The notes under the pieces are model-generated. The model was not told the DNA's origin and did not search any database. It saw nothing but the letters and a program-made list of their open reading frames with translations. Positions 44,850 to 56,066 of a DNA stretch of 64,000 nucleotides are shown here, one piece after another. This DNA is from Maratus speciosus. Its lineage: Eukaryota; Arthropoda; Arachnida; Araneae; Salticidae. Numbering within the stretch: position 1 is the first letter of the stretch; the number at the start of each line of letters is the position of its first letter. The stretch covers positions 599,095,038 to 599,159,037 of the forward strand of contig OZ010786.1 in the NCBI GenBank assembly GCA_963932465.1, in the 5' to 3' direction. Position numbers and translations under genes: made by a program.

Positions 44850-45099
44850 TTAATTAAATTTAACTCTTCAGTATGCGCTCAGCTTTTTACATCATAGTGA
44901 ATCTTTTTCATTGGTAAATATTAATGTAACTTAACAATGTATTATTAGTTGCCGTTATAGAGATTGGTCTTACATTTTTTATCCATGCTTTTTTTTAAAA
45001 TTAAGAAATTAAATAAGGATATACCTAAATTCTTAAAGTTACTCGAAATACTTCTATTATACATATGCAGTCAGGACAAGATTGCAAGGGACTGGTAAA

Positions 45100-45640
45100 A
45101 AGCTCCCTTTTAGACAGGCTTCCATAGAAAGAAGTGTAATTAATTATGCTTCTAAGATACACTACCTCAATAAGATCTATTGTTCGTTTCGCAGGGATTC
45201 TGAAACTCTTCCGTTTGAGACAGGATTCCGTTATAGAAAGATTCGACTTTCACAGGTTTCACTAAAGAACGAAAAAAATCCACTTCCAGACAGGTTTTCC
45301 GCAAATTTAATTGTATCGCAGTTCATATTAAGACCATGTAACGCTTCCGTTAAAGACAGGATTCTGTTATAGACAATTACTATTTTGACAAGTTTTATTC
45401 TATTCATATGACATAAATAAGTATATTTATATAAATACACAAAACTTGTAAAAATGGAACCTGCCTATAACGGAATTCTGTCTTAAACAGAAATGTTCCA
45501 TAGTGTTACGGAAAAAGAACACTATAGAAATACACCTGATAACACAAAAACTTGTGTAAAACGGAATTTTTCAGCAATATTTACGATTTCATCTTGACAG
45601 GTTTTACTGTATATATAACCTGAAGGAAAAATTCTGGACC
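45100..45640. repeat. Degenerate pogo-like terminal sequence
   Basis: Multiple GACAGGATTCxGTTATAGA and AGACAGGxTT motifs. The block ends GATTTCATCTTGACAGGTTT then TACTGTA, like the inverse of a CAGTAAAACCTGTC terminus. Related GACAGGTTTTATCTTAGA sequence occurs near 60510. The internal copy structure is unclear. Confidence 0.4.
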
Positions 45641-45829
45641 CCCCCCGAAACGAAATCCTGGCTACGCCACTGTCTGAGGGGGACATTATAGAGTTCCGGG
45701 GGAGGGGATTGCTCTTTTTAACCATTGGAAACTCAAAATCTCAAAAATTCCGGGGGGGGGGGACATCTCATTGCTCCGAGGGGAATGTCCCACCCCGGGC
45801 CACCCCCTGAAATCAACACTGTCGGTATG

Positions 45830-46645
45830 AGTCAGAAAGCTAACCCGTGATTACACAATTAAAAGAAATATTTAGTTTGATAACAATTAATAACTCAACA
45901 TTTACTTATAAAGATTAGGAAATTATAGCCGACGTCGCGTGAAAAGATAAAATAAAGGGATAAAAGGATAACTTCATGATAAATATATCATTTAAATGGA
46001 GACATTTTTAAAGCATAAATCAGATTGTCTTACTGATATAAAACTATTATCTCCCCTCTAGTTTTGAAAGAATATTAAATTAGAAATGTTCAAAGATACG
46101 ATAAAATCATAGCAATCTGACGGCTGATTAAATACATATCTGCTTTACTCCAGTCTTGTTAGATAGCGGGTTTAACGTACCATATGCATGAATCATATGT
46201 AAAAGATTGAAAAATATTTTATACTTAAAATATGATTAAATTAAAAGGAATTATTAACAATAAATAATGTGGAATTCTTAAAAACCTTACAGTTTTTACA
46301 AATCACAAAAAGAAAAAAAAACCTCACATGAGGTTTATTACCAATAAAACAGGTTGGAAATTGCACGTCAAACATGGCAAATGAGGTGCGTTCCTACTAC
46401 AACTAGTTTTATAAATATTTTTTGCACCGCATATCGGATTGAATGTATATATTTTTTAGTGCACTTCATAAGTGCATATCCATTTCATTCTGTTCGAAAG
46501 GCTGTAACATCATTAAAATGCACTTGAAATAATTTTTTCCCATTGGCCGTCATGTAACAAAAAACTTTTGACTGTCCCTGATATTAAATTATACATCCGA
46601 TTTTCATAAAATTTGAAATGACTCGACAAAATTTTGCAACAATTA
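45830..46645. other. No gene; part of dispersed repeat R1 (minus)
   Basis: From about 46340 to 46645 the reverse strand matches parts of 39590-39970 (CATGTTTGACGTGCAATTTC, GAGTCATTTCAAATTTTATG). 45830-46340 is unassigned AT-rich sequence. Confidence 0.5.
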
Positions 46646-48082
46646 TCTCTCTATTCTAAAAAAAAGTAACTACCGCTGTCACCGCCGCCGCCGCCGCCGC
46701 CGCCGGTTTTGAATTTTTTTGTGACCGGAGGTCTTTCTTTGATAATATTAAGAAAAATAATGCATAGAAAAATATGAAAATCGGTAGTATTATACAGAAA
46801 TGTTTGATAAACACGCTGATGCAGACAGTTTTCAAATCGAAGAATTATTTTAAGAGATATTTAATGCTGAAGTTGGACAAAATCGTTCCACTAAAAAAGT
46901 TTTATAGGAGCAAAAACTATACATCAGAATTTAATAATTTTTAGATCATTTTATACGTTATAATTTCTCGGTGTGCAGAATTTATTTAATTTTTTAATTT
47001 GACTCATTTTGCGAGGTTTCATTTCTATTTTAAATTCAAATTTTCAGCATTTCGAGAGATATTTTTTACTTATTTTAGAAAATTGTACTAATTTAACCTG
47101 TTGCCAACCGTATAAACAACGGAAACAATAATGTTTGCTTCAAATTAAAAAAATATTTACACGTGACTATTATAAACAGAAAAAATCATTTGGAATTAGA
47201 ATTAAATAATTATGTACAAAAAGCAGGAACTTATTAAAAATTACGTCATAAAAAGTATACACGTGAAATTTAACAGAGAAAGGATATTGTAAAATAATAA
47301 ATTCATTAACATGCGTTAGAAGTCTTAAATAGGAGAAATTACATCATATTTACGTCACTTTACAGTTATTACATAAAATGAACACAAAATAATATTACAA
47401 AGCAGTTTAAATTTAGAAATTGCGCTAGACATTTATCTGATATTTTGAGAGGATCTTTTCAACTATTTTTGTTAGCAAAGCGCAAATAATATTTCCTTTC
47501 TAACAAAATTATTTTTACATGAATATTTAAAAGAGAAATAATAGCTTGGTCAAAATTACGTCAGATTAAAAACGATTAATTTAAAATGTCTCATTTAAAA
47601 GAACTTTCTTTTCGCTTTGTTAAAAAATACCAGGAGACAAAGACTCTGTTTACTTAATTCCTTTTATATTAGCTAATTTTGAAATATTGTTACACGTGTC
47701 TACGTCATCAAGTTATTTTTATTTCGAAGTTTTATTTGTATTTTTATTAATGTTGTACTAATTTATTTGTTCTTTCGTTATTTAAAATAAAAAGTATGTC
47801 AATTTGTATAATTTGGCGATTTATATAATTTGGCGATTTATATAATTTGGCGAAATTGGTCGACTGGATAATCAAGCAGTACCGCAGCGGATTTGGCGTT
47901 AAAATTCCCGAATCAAAGAGAAATGAATAGAAATCCCTAGGGAGATCGCCACTGTTTTTTAAATTATAATTCAATCTTTCGAAATCTTTTTAAAGTCAAT
48001 CAAATTAGCGTGCATTTAGAAGAGTCTGCGGTGTCTGGACGGGGGTTGGCGAGCGTAGCTCGTAGGGGGCCGAGCCCCCTAG
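46646..48082 (+). mobile_element. Helitron family HB, copy with MITE
   Basis: TCTCTCTATT at 46646 after A, CTAG ending 48082 before T. It has a (CCG)8 tract at 46682-46705 and 3' hairpins GAGCGTAGCTC and AGGGGGCCGAGCCCCCT. Its 1437-bp length includes the shortened GGTAYTAC MITE at 47688-47883, in the same position as in the copy at 33449-34754. It splits the minus copy of R1. Confidence 0.87.
47688..47883. mobile_element. GGTAYTAC-type MITE, shortened, inside Helitron HB
   Basis: Begins at GTTACACGTGTCTACGTCATC and ends at the GGTACTGCTTGATTATCC tip (minus sense). It lacks the distal part just as in the copy at 33649-33838, followed by CGCAGCGGATTTGGCGTT in both. Confidence 0.8.
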
Positions 48083-48751
48083 TATATTTAAAATTTCAGA
48101 CCATTCGGTTGGATAGTTTCTGTTCTATTATATACAAACGGACGGACTGAACGACGACTATAGGTGCTACGTATTTATATAATTACGAACGCACCTAAAA
48201 ATATTAATAAGAGTTATTAAACAAATTTTTGTGATAATTTAAACTTTGGGTACATTAACACAGAGTAAAAAGTAAAGAAATTTTTGGGGGATATGTTTTA
48301 TTTTGAATCCAAAAGCAGAAATTCTTTGAAAAAAAATCTTCTCCTTTTCAAAACAGAAAAAAACGATCAAAGGCGGATTTTCCAACTGAATATTCGAAAA
48401 GAAAACGGCTCTGCTATCTATTGCTGTATTTCACACAATTTCACAAGAATTACTGAACTTCATATGACGCTTATAAGTGCTACAGGAATAAAAAATAAAT
48501 TGTTTTATTTACTTGATTCCAGAATGATTATCTGGAATTAGGTATTTTAACTCTTAACTGCTGTTAGCCGTATCACAGACCGCTTCTTGCTGGTTTTCAG
48601 TTTAACTATAGATACTAGGGTAACTTTGTTTCGTTCCTTCTTGTACTATCGTTAAAGATTTCTGAATAAGCGAATTTTAATTATAAAGATTAGTACAGAA
48701 ACAGTATCGTTTGAGTTTATTGATCATTATGAATTAGGTTCTCCAGATTTT
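48083..48751. other. R1 tail then unassigned sequence
   Basis: 48085-48190 belongs to R1. After it I see no recognisable feature. The open frame at 48284-48541 (85 residues) has no domain I recognise. Confidence 0.45.
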
Positions 48752-48823
48752 TCCGGGATGGCTCAGATGGTGGAGCATTAGCAGTTTCAGCCAAAAGATC
48801 CCAGGTTCGAATCCTGTCCTGGA
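48752..48823 (+). repeat. tRNA-derived SINE head, copy 1
   Basis: Cloverleaf: acceptor TCCGGGA/TCCTGGA fully paired (one G-U), D arm GCTC/GAGC, box A TGGCTCAGATGG, T arm CAGG/CCTG, box B GGTTCGAATCC. The anticodon loop is imperfect and base 33 is not U. The triplet at the anticodon place is TTT, hinting at a Lys tRNA ancestor. It is followed by CATTTTTCGCCCAGTTGAAA, a tail shared in form with the 16074-16143 head. Probably a SINE and not a functional tRNA. Confidence 0.65.
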
Positions 48824-49028
48824 CATTTTTCGCCCAGTTGAAACTTTACAACTCATATGACTTACTTACCAATTAGACTAATTGTGTTAAAATCAAGTAG
48901 TGCAATTACGTATCCAGAGTTTTCTGGAGTTCCAATACCTGCGATTTATTCTGTTGAGCTGATTCATATATCAGACCAGATGCAATGATCAGTAAGGTTA
49001 TCTGGGTGAATTACCTCCTCGCGTTTTG

Positions 49029-49100
49029 TCTGGGATGGCTCAGATGGTAAAGCACTAGCGACTTCAGCCAAGAGATCCCTGGTTCGAATCCTAGCTTAGA
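49029..49100 (+). repeat. tRNA-derived SINE head, copy 2
   Basis: Same family as the copy 277 bp upstream: TGGGATGGCTCAGATGGTAA, then AGCGACTTCAGCCAAGAGAT and box B GGTTCGAATCC. The anticodon-place triplet is CTT. The 3' acceptor strand is degraded and the ATTTTTC tail is missing, so it is truncated. The close spacing suggests a tandem or nested insertion. Confidence 0.62.
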
Positions 49101-49179
49101 AATTTACAACTCACATTTTATTCGTCCTTCAATCAAACGGTCTCAGAAACCGCTCACAGGATCTTTGCGAAAATTATTG

Positions 49180-49625
49180 TCACGGCAATTAGGCTCCGCT
49201 GTACTGAAATCCCCGATAGCGAAATCCCATGTTAGCCTATGGGAAAAAATTTTGAAGCCCGATGACTCATTACCTAACGTAATTATTAGAATACCGTTTT
49301 CACCATCAGAAAGTAGACGTCAGATGCCGATGATGTGCGTTTTTAAAAATTATCTCCGTAAATTTTAAGTACATAAAAAATGCCTATAAACTTTGAAATT
49401 TCCATTTGATTAAAATTTATCATCTTCTTAATAATACTTAAAATTCACGTAGACAACTTTTAAAAACGCACATCATCGGCATCTGACATCTACTTTCTGA
49501 TGGTGAAAACGGTATTTGAATAATTATATTAAGTAATGAGTACTTGCGCTTCAAAATTTTCTCATATGTTAACATGGGATTTCGCGTTTCGGGGAGTTTC
49601 CTTGCAGCGGCCCCTTAAGGGTTAA
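49180..49625. mobile_element. Palindromic element, two ~160-bp arms
   Basis: AGCGAAATCCCATGTTAGCC, CACCATCAGAAAGTAGACGT and AGATGCCGATGATGTGCGTT in the left arm are inverted in the right arm (49445-49600) with a few differences around an AT-rich centre. The right end reads CCGCTGCAAGG inverted, before TTAA. A clean left terminus was not found. Confidence 0.75.
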
Positions 49626-50036
49626 ATATATCATCTGAAACAGTCGTTCCCAATGTTGGGCATTCGCCTCACCAGGATGAAATTTGACTTTTATTTTTTT
49701 TTTTTTGGGGGGGGGGGGATTCCAAATTTGTTACTCACCGATTCATTGTCAGTTTTCCAGGAAAAGTAACATTGTAGACTACAAATAAAACAATGAAAAA
49801 TTTAAAAAAAAAATAATAAGTTTTTTGTTGAAAAAAAAAAGTTTCCATTCAAATGTTTAAAGTAGAATTAAAACCAGAATAAATAAGTGAACAATGTTTA
49901 TGACACCCCAGCACACCCCTCGCCTTTTTTTTTCCCTTTTAATATTTAAAAAATGTTATAATTTTCCTGGTTACTAATGTATTTATAATTTTTCATTATT
50001 TTTACCCTCATACGTAGTATAGGGTAAGTCTTGTAA
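49626..50036. other. No gene seen
   Basis: AT-rich with G and A runs (G run around 49707-49718). CACCCCAGCACACCCCTCGCC at 49904-49924 may be a hAT remnant. Confidence 0.45.
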
Positions 50037-51056
50037 TCCTTCTATATATAAAAAAAAGTTTTGATTTGGAAATGGACCAATGAAAATCTGCGTAGATATT
50101 CCGGGTAGACCCACATCCAATTTGAATGCTTAAGCATGGCCTTTCATCGTTAATATTAAAAAAACTGTTGCATACAAAAATATGAAAATCGGTGGTATTA
50201 TAGAGAAATGTTTGATAAACACGCTGATGCAGACAGTTTTTCAAATCGAAGAATTATTTTAAGAGATATTTAATGCTAAAGTTGGACAAAATCGTTCCAT
50301 TAAAAAAGTTTTATTGGAGCAAAAACTATACATGAGAATTTAATCATTTTTAGATCATTTTATACGTTATAATTTCCCGGTGTTTGCAGATTGTATTTAT
50401 TTTTCTTATTTGACTCATTTTTTGAGGTTTTATTTCAATTTTAAATTCAAATTTTCAGCATTTCGAGAGATATTTTTTACAAATTTTAGAAAATGTTATT
50501 AATTTAAACTGTTGCCAGCTGTATAAACAGCGCAAACAATAATGTTTACTTCAAATTAAAAATTTATTTTACACGTGACTATTATAAACAGAAAATATAA
50601 AAAGCAAAAACTCATTGAAAATTATGTCATAAAAATTATAATTACACGTGAATTTTAAAAGAGACAGAATATTGTAAAATAATAAATTCTTAAACATGCG
50701 ATAGAAGTCTTAAATAGGAGAATTTACGTCACATTTACGTCACATTACACTTATTATATAAAATGAACAAAAAATAATATTGCAAAACAGTTTAAATTTA
50801 AAAATTGCTCGAGACATTTATTTGATATTTTAAGATGATCATAATATTTCATTTCTAACAAAAGTATTTTTATGTGAATATTAAAAAGAAAAAGAAAAGT
50901 TTGGTGAAAGTTACGTCAGATTATAATTCTCAGATTCAAATTATAATTCAATCTTCCGAAATCTTTTTAAAGCCGATTAAATTATCGTGCTGTTAGAGTC
51001 TACGGTGTCTGAACGGGGGTTGACGAGCGTAGCTCGTAGGGGGCAGAGCCCCCAAG
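50037..51056 (+). mobile_element. Helitron family HB relative with a different 5' end
   Basis: From about 50150 the body follows HB (ATACAAAAATATGAAAATCG, AGACAGTTTTTCAAATCGAA) and ends GTTGACGAGCGTAGCTCGTA, GGGGGCAGAGCCCCC, then CAAG in place of CTAG. The 5' end instead reads TCCTTCTATATATAAAAAAA then GTTTTGATTTGGAAATGGAC, without the CCG tract. The same alternative 5' end is present at 60895. This is a distinct HB subfamily with a swapped 5' segment. Confidence 0.75.
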
Positions 51057-51058
51057 TC

Positions 51059-51061
<3 letters not shown>

Positions 51062-51093
<32 letters not shown>

Positions 51094-51400
51094 ACGATTT
51101 ACACGTTTCAGACACTGAAGATTCCGAAAAACCTATTTTTTAAAAAATGCCGTCCGTCTGTGTGTGTGTCTGTCTGTAAATGCTCTATCTCCCAAATAAA
51201 TTGAGATAGAGACTTGAAATTTGGTGTGTACTTAGTATGTAATAATGGGAAGAATCCTATTGAATATCAGTAACCTCGATTATACGGAACTAATTTTTTC
51301 GAATTCTCGAAATATTCGTTCTGATAAAACGTACATAAAAATTTTCGAAATTGTTTAAGGAATGGATATAAAAGTCAATAAAAAAAAAAATAAAAAAAAC
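51062..51400. repeat. A30 run, then single unit of the TGTCTGTCTG-type dispersed repeat
   Basis: A run at 51062-51091, then TTACACGTTTCAGACACTG, GATTCCGAAAAACCTATTTT and GTCTGTCTGTAAATGCTC. This resembles 59330-59450 at the start of the plus-oriented array. Only the boundary part is present here. Confidence 0.55.
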
Positions 51401-51578
51401 ATAAATTTTGCGTAATGGATGAAGTCGATCGGATAATTAGTTGCCGAGATATTTGTAATCCTATTTTTCATACTCTTCGATTTTTCATGACGCTGTACTT
51501 CATTTAAATTTCAATTCAAAGATGTATTTTTATGATTATCATTTTTGGAGTTATAAGGATGTTTCTTTTACGCAATTC

Positions 51579-51861
51579 GGTACTACTCGATTATCCCGTC
51601 GACCCAAAAACTATCGCCAAACTATAAGATTAAATGCCAATAATGGCTTATCGTAAATGTCACATTCACTTGACATTAAACACGTCATCAAATGATTTTA
51701 AATTCGACGTTTTATTTATATTTTTTTATTAATCTTTTACTAATTTATTTATTCTTTCATTATTTAAAATAAAAAGTATGCCAATTTGTATATAATTTTG
51801 CGAGTAGTTTTGCGATTTATATAATTTGTCGAAATTGCCGACAGGATAATCAAGTAATACC
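51579..51861. mobile_element. GGTAYTAC-type MITE, complete, 8-bp TSD
   Basis: GGTACTACTCGATTATCCCG at 51579, inverse end ATAATCAAGTAATACC at 51861, flanks CGCAATTC and TGCAATTC (7 of 8). 283 bp. Internal landmarks are the same as in copy 1. Confidence 0.85.
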
Positions 51862-52035
51862 TGCAATTCAGTAATAGAGCATTACTATGTGTATTAAAAA
51901 TATTTAAATATACGTTTAAATTTTATTTTGGAATTGCAATGTATTTTATAAATAGTTTACACATGTTTTGTTTTCATATTTTATATTATGCATATTCATG
52001 GTGGGTAAGTATTACGGTGGCCCCCCAACGACTAG

Positions 52036-53930
52036 TTTTAGGTAGGTTTCGTAAGAAATACTACCTATTGCAGTCGTTACCATGGTGCGACTTTTGAAAA
52101 ATTCCTTCATAACTTTTCATTATAGGACCACAGGAAGCCAAAACCACCCCCACCTAAAAAGTTTATATATATATATATAAAAGTCGATAAAAGTCGCAAT
52201 TATGCACGGATCGTCTTCAAACTCGCCAACAACCTTGAGATGGCTAATATCTCGGCGGGGATTGAAAATGGGCAAAATCGGCCCAAGGGAATGAAAATGG
52301 GGAGGGTTCAAAATTTTGAATACCGTCTTAACATGATTCCGATAAAATCAGCTCTTACACAACAATGACAGAAAAAAAGATAAATATTTTTTGTTATTGC
52401 AGTTGCCAACAATTAAAAAAAAAAAGCAATAAAATTCTCACCACAACAATTGCTTTTCTTTTGCGAGAATTTCACGTGAAAAATTAAATAAAATAAATAG
52501 TTTGACGAATTGAAAACAAATTGAATATTACGTCATAAGTTTTCTAGAGCAAGATTTTCGCATGAAAACTCAAAATGAAATAAATAGTTTGACGAATTAA
52601 AAAACAACAACAAAATATTGCGTCATATTGGAAATAAAATGGACCTCAGCAGGTGAATAGGTAACGTCATGTGAGTTTGAAGAAATGTATTAAAACATGA
52701 TAAAAACCCGACTATGGAAATATTAACTTATTTATCACTTTGAGGTTCTCTGAATTTGCTTTAGCTATTTTTTAAACCTATTCCATATGCATGCGTGTGT
52801 GTATTCGTGTATATTAGAATTTTCACAAAATGTTTAGCTCCCTAGAGCTCATTCTTAGTGGAGGAACTGGGTTTATCTCTAATCTTGATTTAAATTTTGT
52901 TGGTTAATTTAGTACTTAACTTCGAAATCTACCTCCGCCTGTAGGCCCGAGCCGGCAGGGATTTTTTTATCATGTTGAATGGGCCGCATATTTTAGGTAG
53001 ATTTCGTAAGAAATACTACCTATTGCAGTCGTTACCATGGTGCGACATTTGAAAAATTCCTTCATAACTTTTCATTATAGGACCCCAGGAACCCAAAACC
53101 ACCCCACCTAAAAATTATATATATATATATATATATTGGTATGTACTGAATTTTGTCCGCACGATAAAAGTCGCAATTATACACGGATCGTCTTCAAACT
53201 CGCCAACAACTTTGAGATGGCTAATATCTCGGCGGGGATTGAAAATGGGCAAAATCGGCCCAAGGGAATGAAAATGGGGAGGGTTCAAAATTTTGAATAC
53301 CGCCTTAACATGATTCTGATAAAACCAGCTCTTATACAACAATGACAGGAAAAAAGAAATATTTTTCGTTATAGCAGTTGCCAACAATTAAAAAAAAAAG
53401 CAATAAAATTCTCACCACAACAATTGCTTTTCTATTGCAAGGTTTCACGTGAAAAATAAATTAAATAAATAGTTTGAATAATTGAAACAAATTGAATATT
53501 ACGCCATAAGTTTTCTAGAGCAAGATTTCCGCATGAAAACTCAAAATGAAATAAATAGTTTGACGAATTAAAAAAAATATATATATATATTGCATCAAAT
53601 TGGAAATAAAACGGACCTCAGCAGGTGAATATGTAACGTCATGTGAGTTTGAAGAAACGTATTAAAACATGATGAAAACCCGACAATGGAAATATTAGCT
53701 TATTTTGACACTCTGAGGCTCTCTGAATTTGTTTTAGTTATTTTTTAAACCTATTCCATATACATACGTGTATGTATTCGTGTATATTAGAATTTTTACA
53801 AAATGTTTAGCTCTCTAGAATTCATTCTTAGTGAAGATCTTGATTTAAGTTTTGTTGGTGAATTTAGTACTTAACTTCGAAATCTACCTCCGCCTGTAGG
53901 CCCTGAGCCGGCAGGGATTTTTTCTATTAG
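52036..53930. repeat. Tandem pair of ~0.93-kb units
   Basis: Unit 1 (52036 to about 52969) and unit 2 (about 52998-53927) share TTTCGTAAGAAATACTACC at the start, ATCTCGGCGGGGATTGAAAA, and AATCTACCTCCGCCTGTAGG with GAGCCGGCAGGGATTTTTT at the end. Unit 2 has a small insert (GTATGTACTGAATTTTGTCC) and other differences. The starting GGTAGATTTCG and ending CGAAATCTACC are inverted, so each unit looks like one copy of an element with short subterminal inverted repeats. Minus-strand frames in both units (MNPPHFHSLGPILPIFNPR) are shared by descent and are not evidence of a gene. Confidence 0.85.
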
Positions 53931-54292
53931 ATTTGCTATATGTCATATGTAAAATTTTTTACACGTGCAGTTATTAGAGGGTATAATAGGGTGCCAGCCA
54001 GTATTTGATCTAATAAAGTCAGTGCTGCGGGATTTTTATTATATTTCCTTCCTTTTAAGTTTTAGAAGTAAACTAACATGTTTGCTACTACAACCCTTAA
54101 TGAATGTCCTATAATGGACAAAATTGAAATCTGCTGAAATTAAATAGCAACAAAATTATAAATAAATAGTTTTTCTAATTACCATTTTCCCAGTGGTTAA
54201 TCAGGCGAAAAAAGTCAATCGAAAATCTAAAAATTAATCTCTAAAATATCATCCTTGGGCTGTGATTAACAATAATTCTTATAAAAATATTG

Positions 54293-55754
54293 AAGTAGAA
54301 CGCCGATTATCCGAACAAGTCGGGAGCTACGCTAGTTCGGATAAGCAAAAGTTCGGATAAATGAACACACAATTTAAGGGATGTTCTTGACTGTACTAAA
54401 ACCTTCACATTTTATCCAGACTTACAAGGAAGGTCTCCATACGGGCATACTCAGAAAAATCTGAAAAAATTACAGAGTGTTCTTCTCATGTGGGTATATA
54501 TGTTTATAAAAATTTTTTTGGCGGAACCTCGATAGAATGTCTGTAAAAAAATAATGAAAATTTCGTTTATTTGGCGATTTATCACCGGTTGGCGATGAAA
54601 TGAAATTTTGAAAAATTCTTTTTTATGTCGAATACTCTTTAAGATAAAAATGTTTCATATTGAACTGTTTAAATAAATTTAATGTAAATAACTTTAGTTT
54701 TGTCAGTTTTAGTTTGATTTAACTACAGTTTTGTCATATATATATTTATAATGAAAGTTAAATATCAAATTTTATGAATTAAAACAAAATTTAAATAAGT
54801 TAAAACTGTTTCAATGTCTCAAAATTAAGCCCATTTGAGCACTGCCGATTCAATTTTGTTGCTATGGAAACGATGAATTCTTTGATATTGAAATTGAAAT
54901 GAATAACTGCTAAATGAATCTTGCCTTTATTTTGGAATACGCTTAAATATATGAAAGTATTTTTTGTATATGAAATTGTTTTTAAAGTAATAAAATTAAA
55001 TAACAAGCAACATAAAAATGTAATACGAAAAAATGTATTTATTAAACTCTCGCATTGTTTATGTTTAAATTCATTAAATACTTTTTACACGCATTCTAAA
55101 AATCAATTAACAAACAATTTTCAGGTGCATTAAAATCGTTTGCTTTTGGCGAGAAAAAGTACTGCTCGCCAAGTCGCGAGACGCTTTCGTCTTTTCGCGC
55201 CAAATACTCGAAAGTATTTTATTTTTTTACAGACTTTCTACTGTAATTCCGCCGCTAAATTTGACTGATCCTTTATTACATACATAAGTAGTTTAATTAG
55301 TATTTTTTTCAAAATATTCTGAGTATGCCCAGTATGGAGACCTTCCTTGTTAGAACTGGCAGCACCAGTTAGTGCTAACTGACGGTTTAAAAACTGGGGG
55401 GTGGGGTATTTACTTTTTTATCATTTAAAATTTTCTTTTTCTCTTTTTATCATTTCCTGAACTCCAGAGATTATAATTTAAGAAAAAAACTTTCAACTAT
55501 TGCTTCCTTCAAAATAGACGTTCTTTTTCAATGCTGCCATATCTCGAATTTTCTAAATATGTCAGTTGAATAGGATCAGAGTTCTTCTGCCGTTCGAGCC
55601 ATTTCATAGAAATTTTCCAAACATTCAATAGCTTCGTTTTGTCATGAACCATTAAATCTCATCACCATTAGAAATTTTTTTTTGAGAGAAATAGGCTGTT
55701 CGGATAAATGGAAGTTCAGTTAATTGGAGTTCCGATAATCGGCGTTCTACTGTA
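54293..55754. mobile_element. Pogo/Tigger-like TIR element hosting a TTA-flanked MITE
   Basis: AGTAGAACGCCGATTATCCG near 54295 matches the inverse of the right end (GATAATCGGCGTTCTACTGT, to about 55754). Subterminal TTCGGATAAATGAA occurs near both ends. The same right end is at 19940-19968. No coding remnant was recognised. About 0.53 kb without the nested element. Confidence 0.72.
54425..55349. mobile_element. TTA-flanked MITE (PIF/Harbinger-like target size)
   Basis: TTA at 54422-54424 and 55350-55352. CAAGGAAGGTCTCCATAC at 54425 is inverted at 55349, the arms extending about 30 bp to GGCATACTCAGA with one indel. The 925-bp interior contains TTGGCGATTTATCACC and TGCTCGCCAAGTCGCGAGAC but no transposase. 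Confidence 0.82.
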
Positions 55755-56066
55755 GTTGAAATAAGCAAGATGGAAGTGAATTAAACTGACCGTAATTGTC
55801 TCGAACTAATCAAAAACTAAGTGTTTACACTTTCTAATAAAAAGTTTTCATAAAATGGCTTCTCTTACAGCAGATAGCTGACATAAATGTAGCAACAGGT
55901 GCGCTAACATTCAAATAAAAAATATTATGCCTATAGTGCTACGTATAAAACTCATTTTCGCCTGAAATGGCGCAATATTTCAAAAATTTGATCAACTATT
56001 GGCGGGGTCACCCTACTAAATCTGACTCTCTTGAACATTTTTCAAAAAATAAATAAATAAATAAAA
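55755..56066. other. No gene seen
   Basis: Unassigned AT-rich stretch. CGCCTGAAATGGCGCAAT at about 55960 is the only GC-rich spot. Confidence 0.45.

Larger units (their letters stand above)
41916..45672. mobile_element. hAT-type element (CAGTGGCGTAGCC ends), exact 8-bp TSD
   Basis: TCTGAGGG is duplicated exactly at 41908-41915 and 45673-45680. CAGTGGCGTAGCCA at 41916 is inverted as TGGCTACGCCACTG ending 45672. C runs and GGGTCCAG/CTGGACCC lie just inside both ends. The 3.76-kb interior contains a hAT-like end, a Tc1 pseudogene and a TTAA MITE, but no hAT transposase. Confidence 0.9.
41863..45821. mobile_element. hAT-type MITE (CAGTGTTGAATTCAG ends), hosts a hAT
   Basis: CAGTGTTGAATTCAG at 41863 and its inverse CTGAAATCAACACTG ending 45821 are flanked by TCGGTATA (41855-41862) and TCGGTATG (45822-45829), an 8-bp duplication with one change. 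Without the insertion at 41916-45672 it is only about 200 bp long. Confidence 0.8.

Noticed and set aside
48752..48823. Functional tRNA-Lys gene
   Set aside because: The anticodon stem has a mismatch, base 33 is not U, and a second degraded copy is 277 bp away. A SINE fits better.
52120..53387. Repeated MNPPHFHSLGPILPIF open frames as a duplicated gene
   Set aside because: They lie in the tandem 0.93-kb repeat and end at differing positions. Conservation reflects recent duplication.
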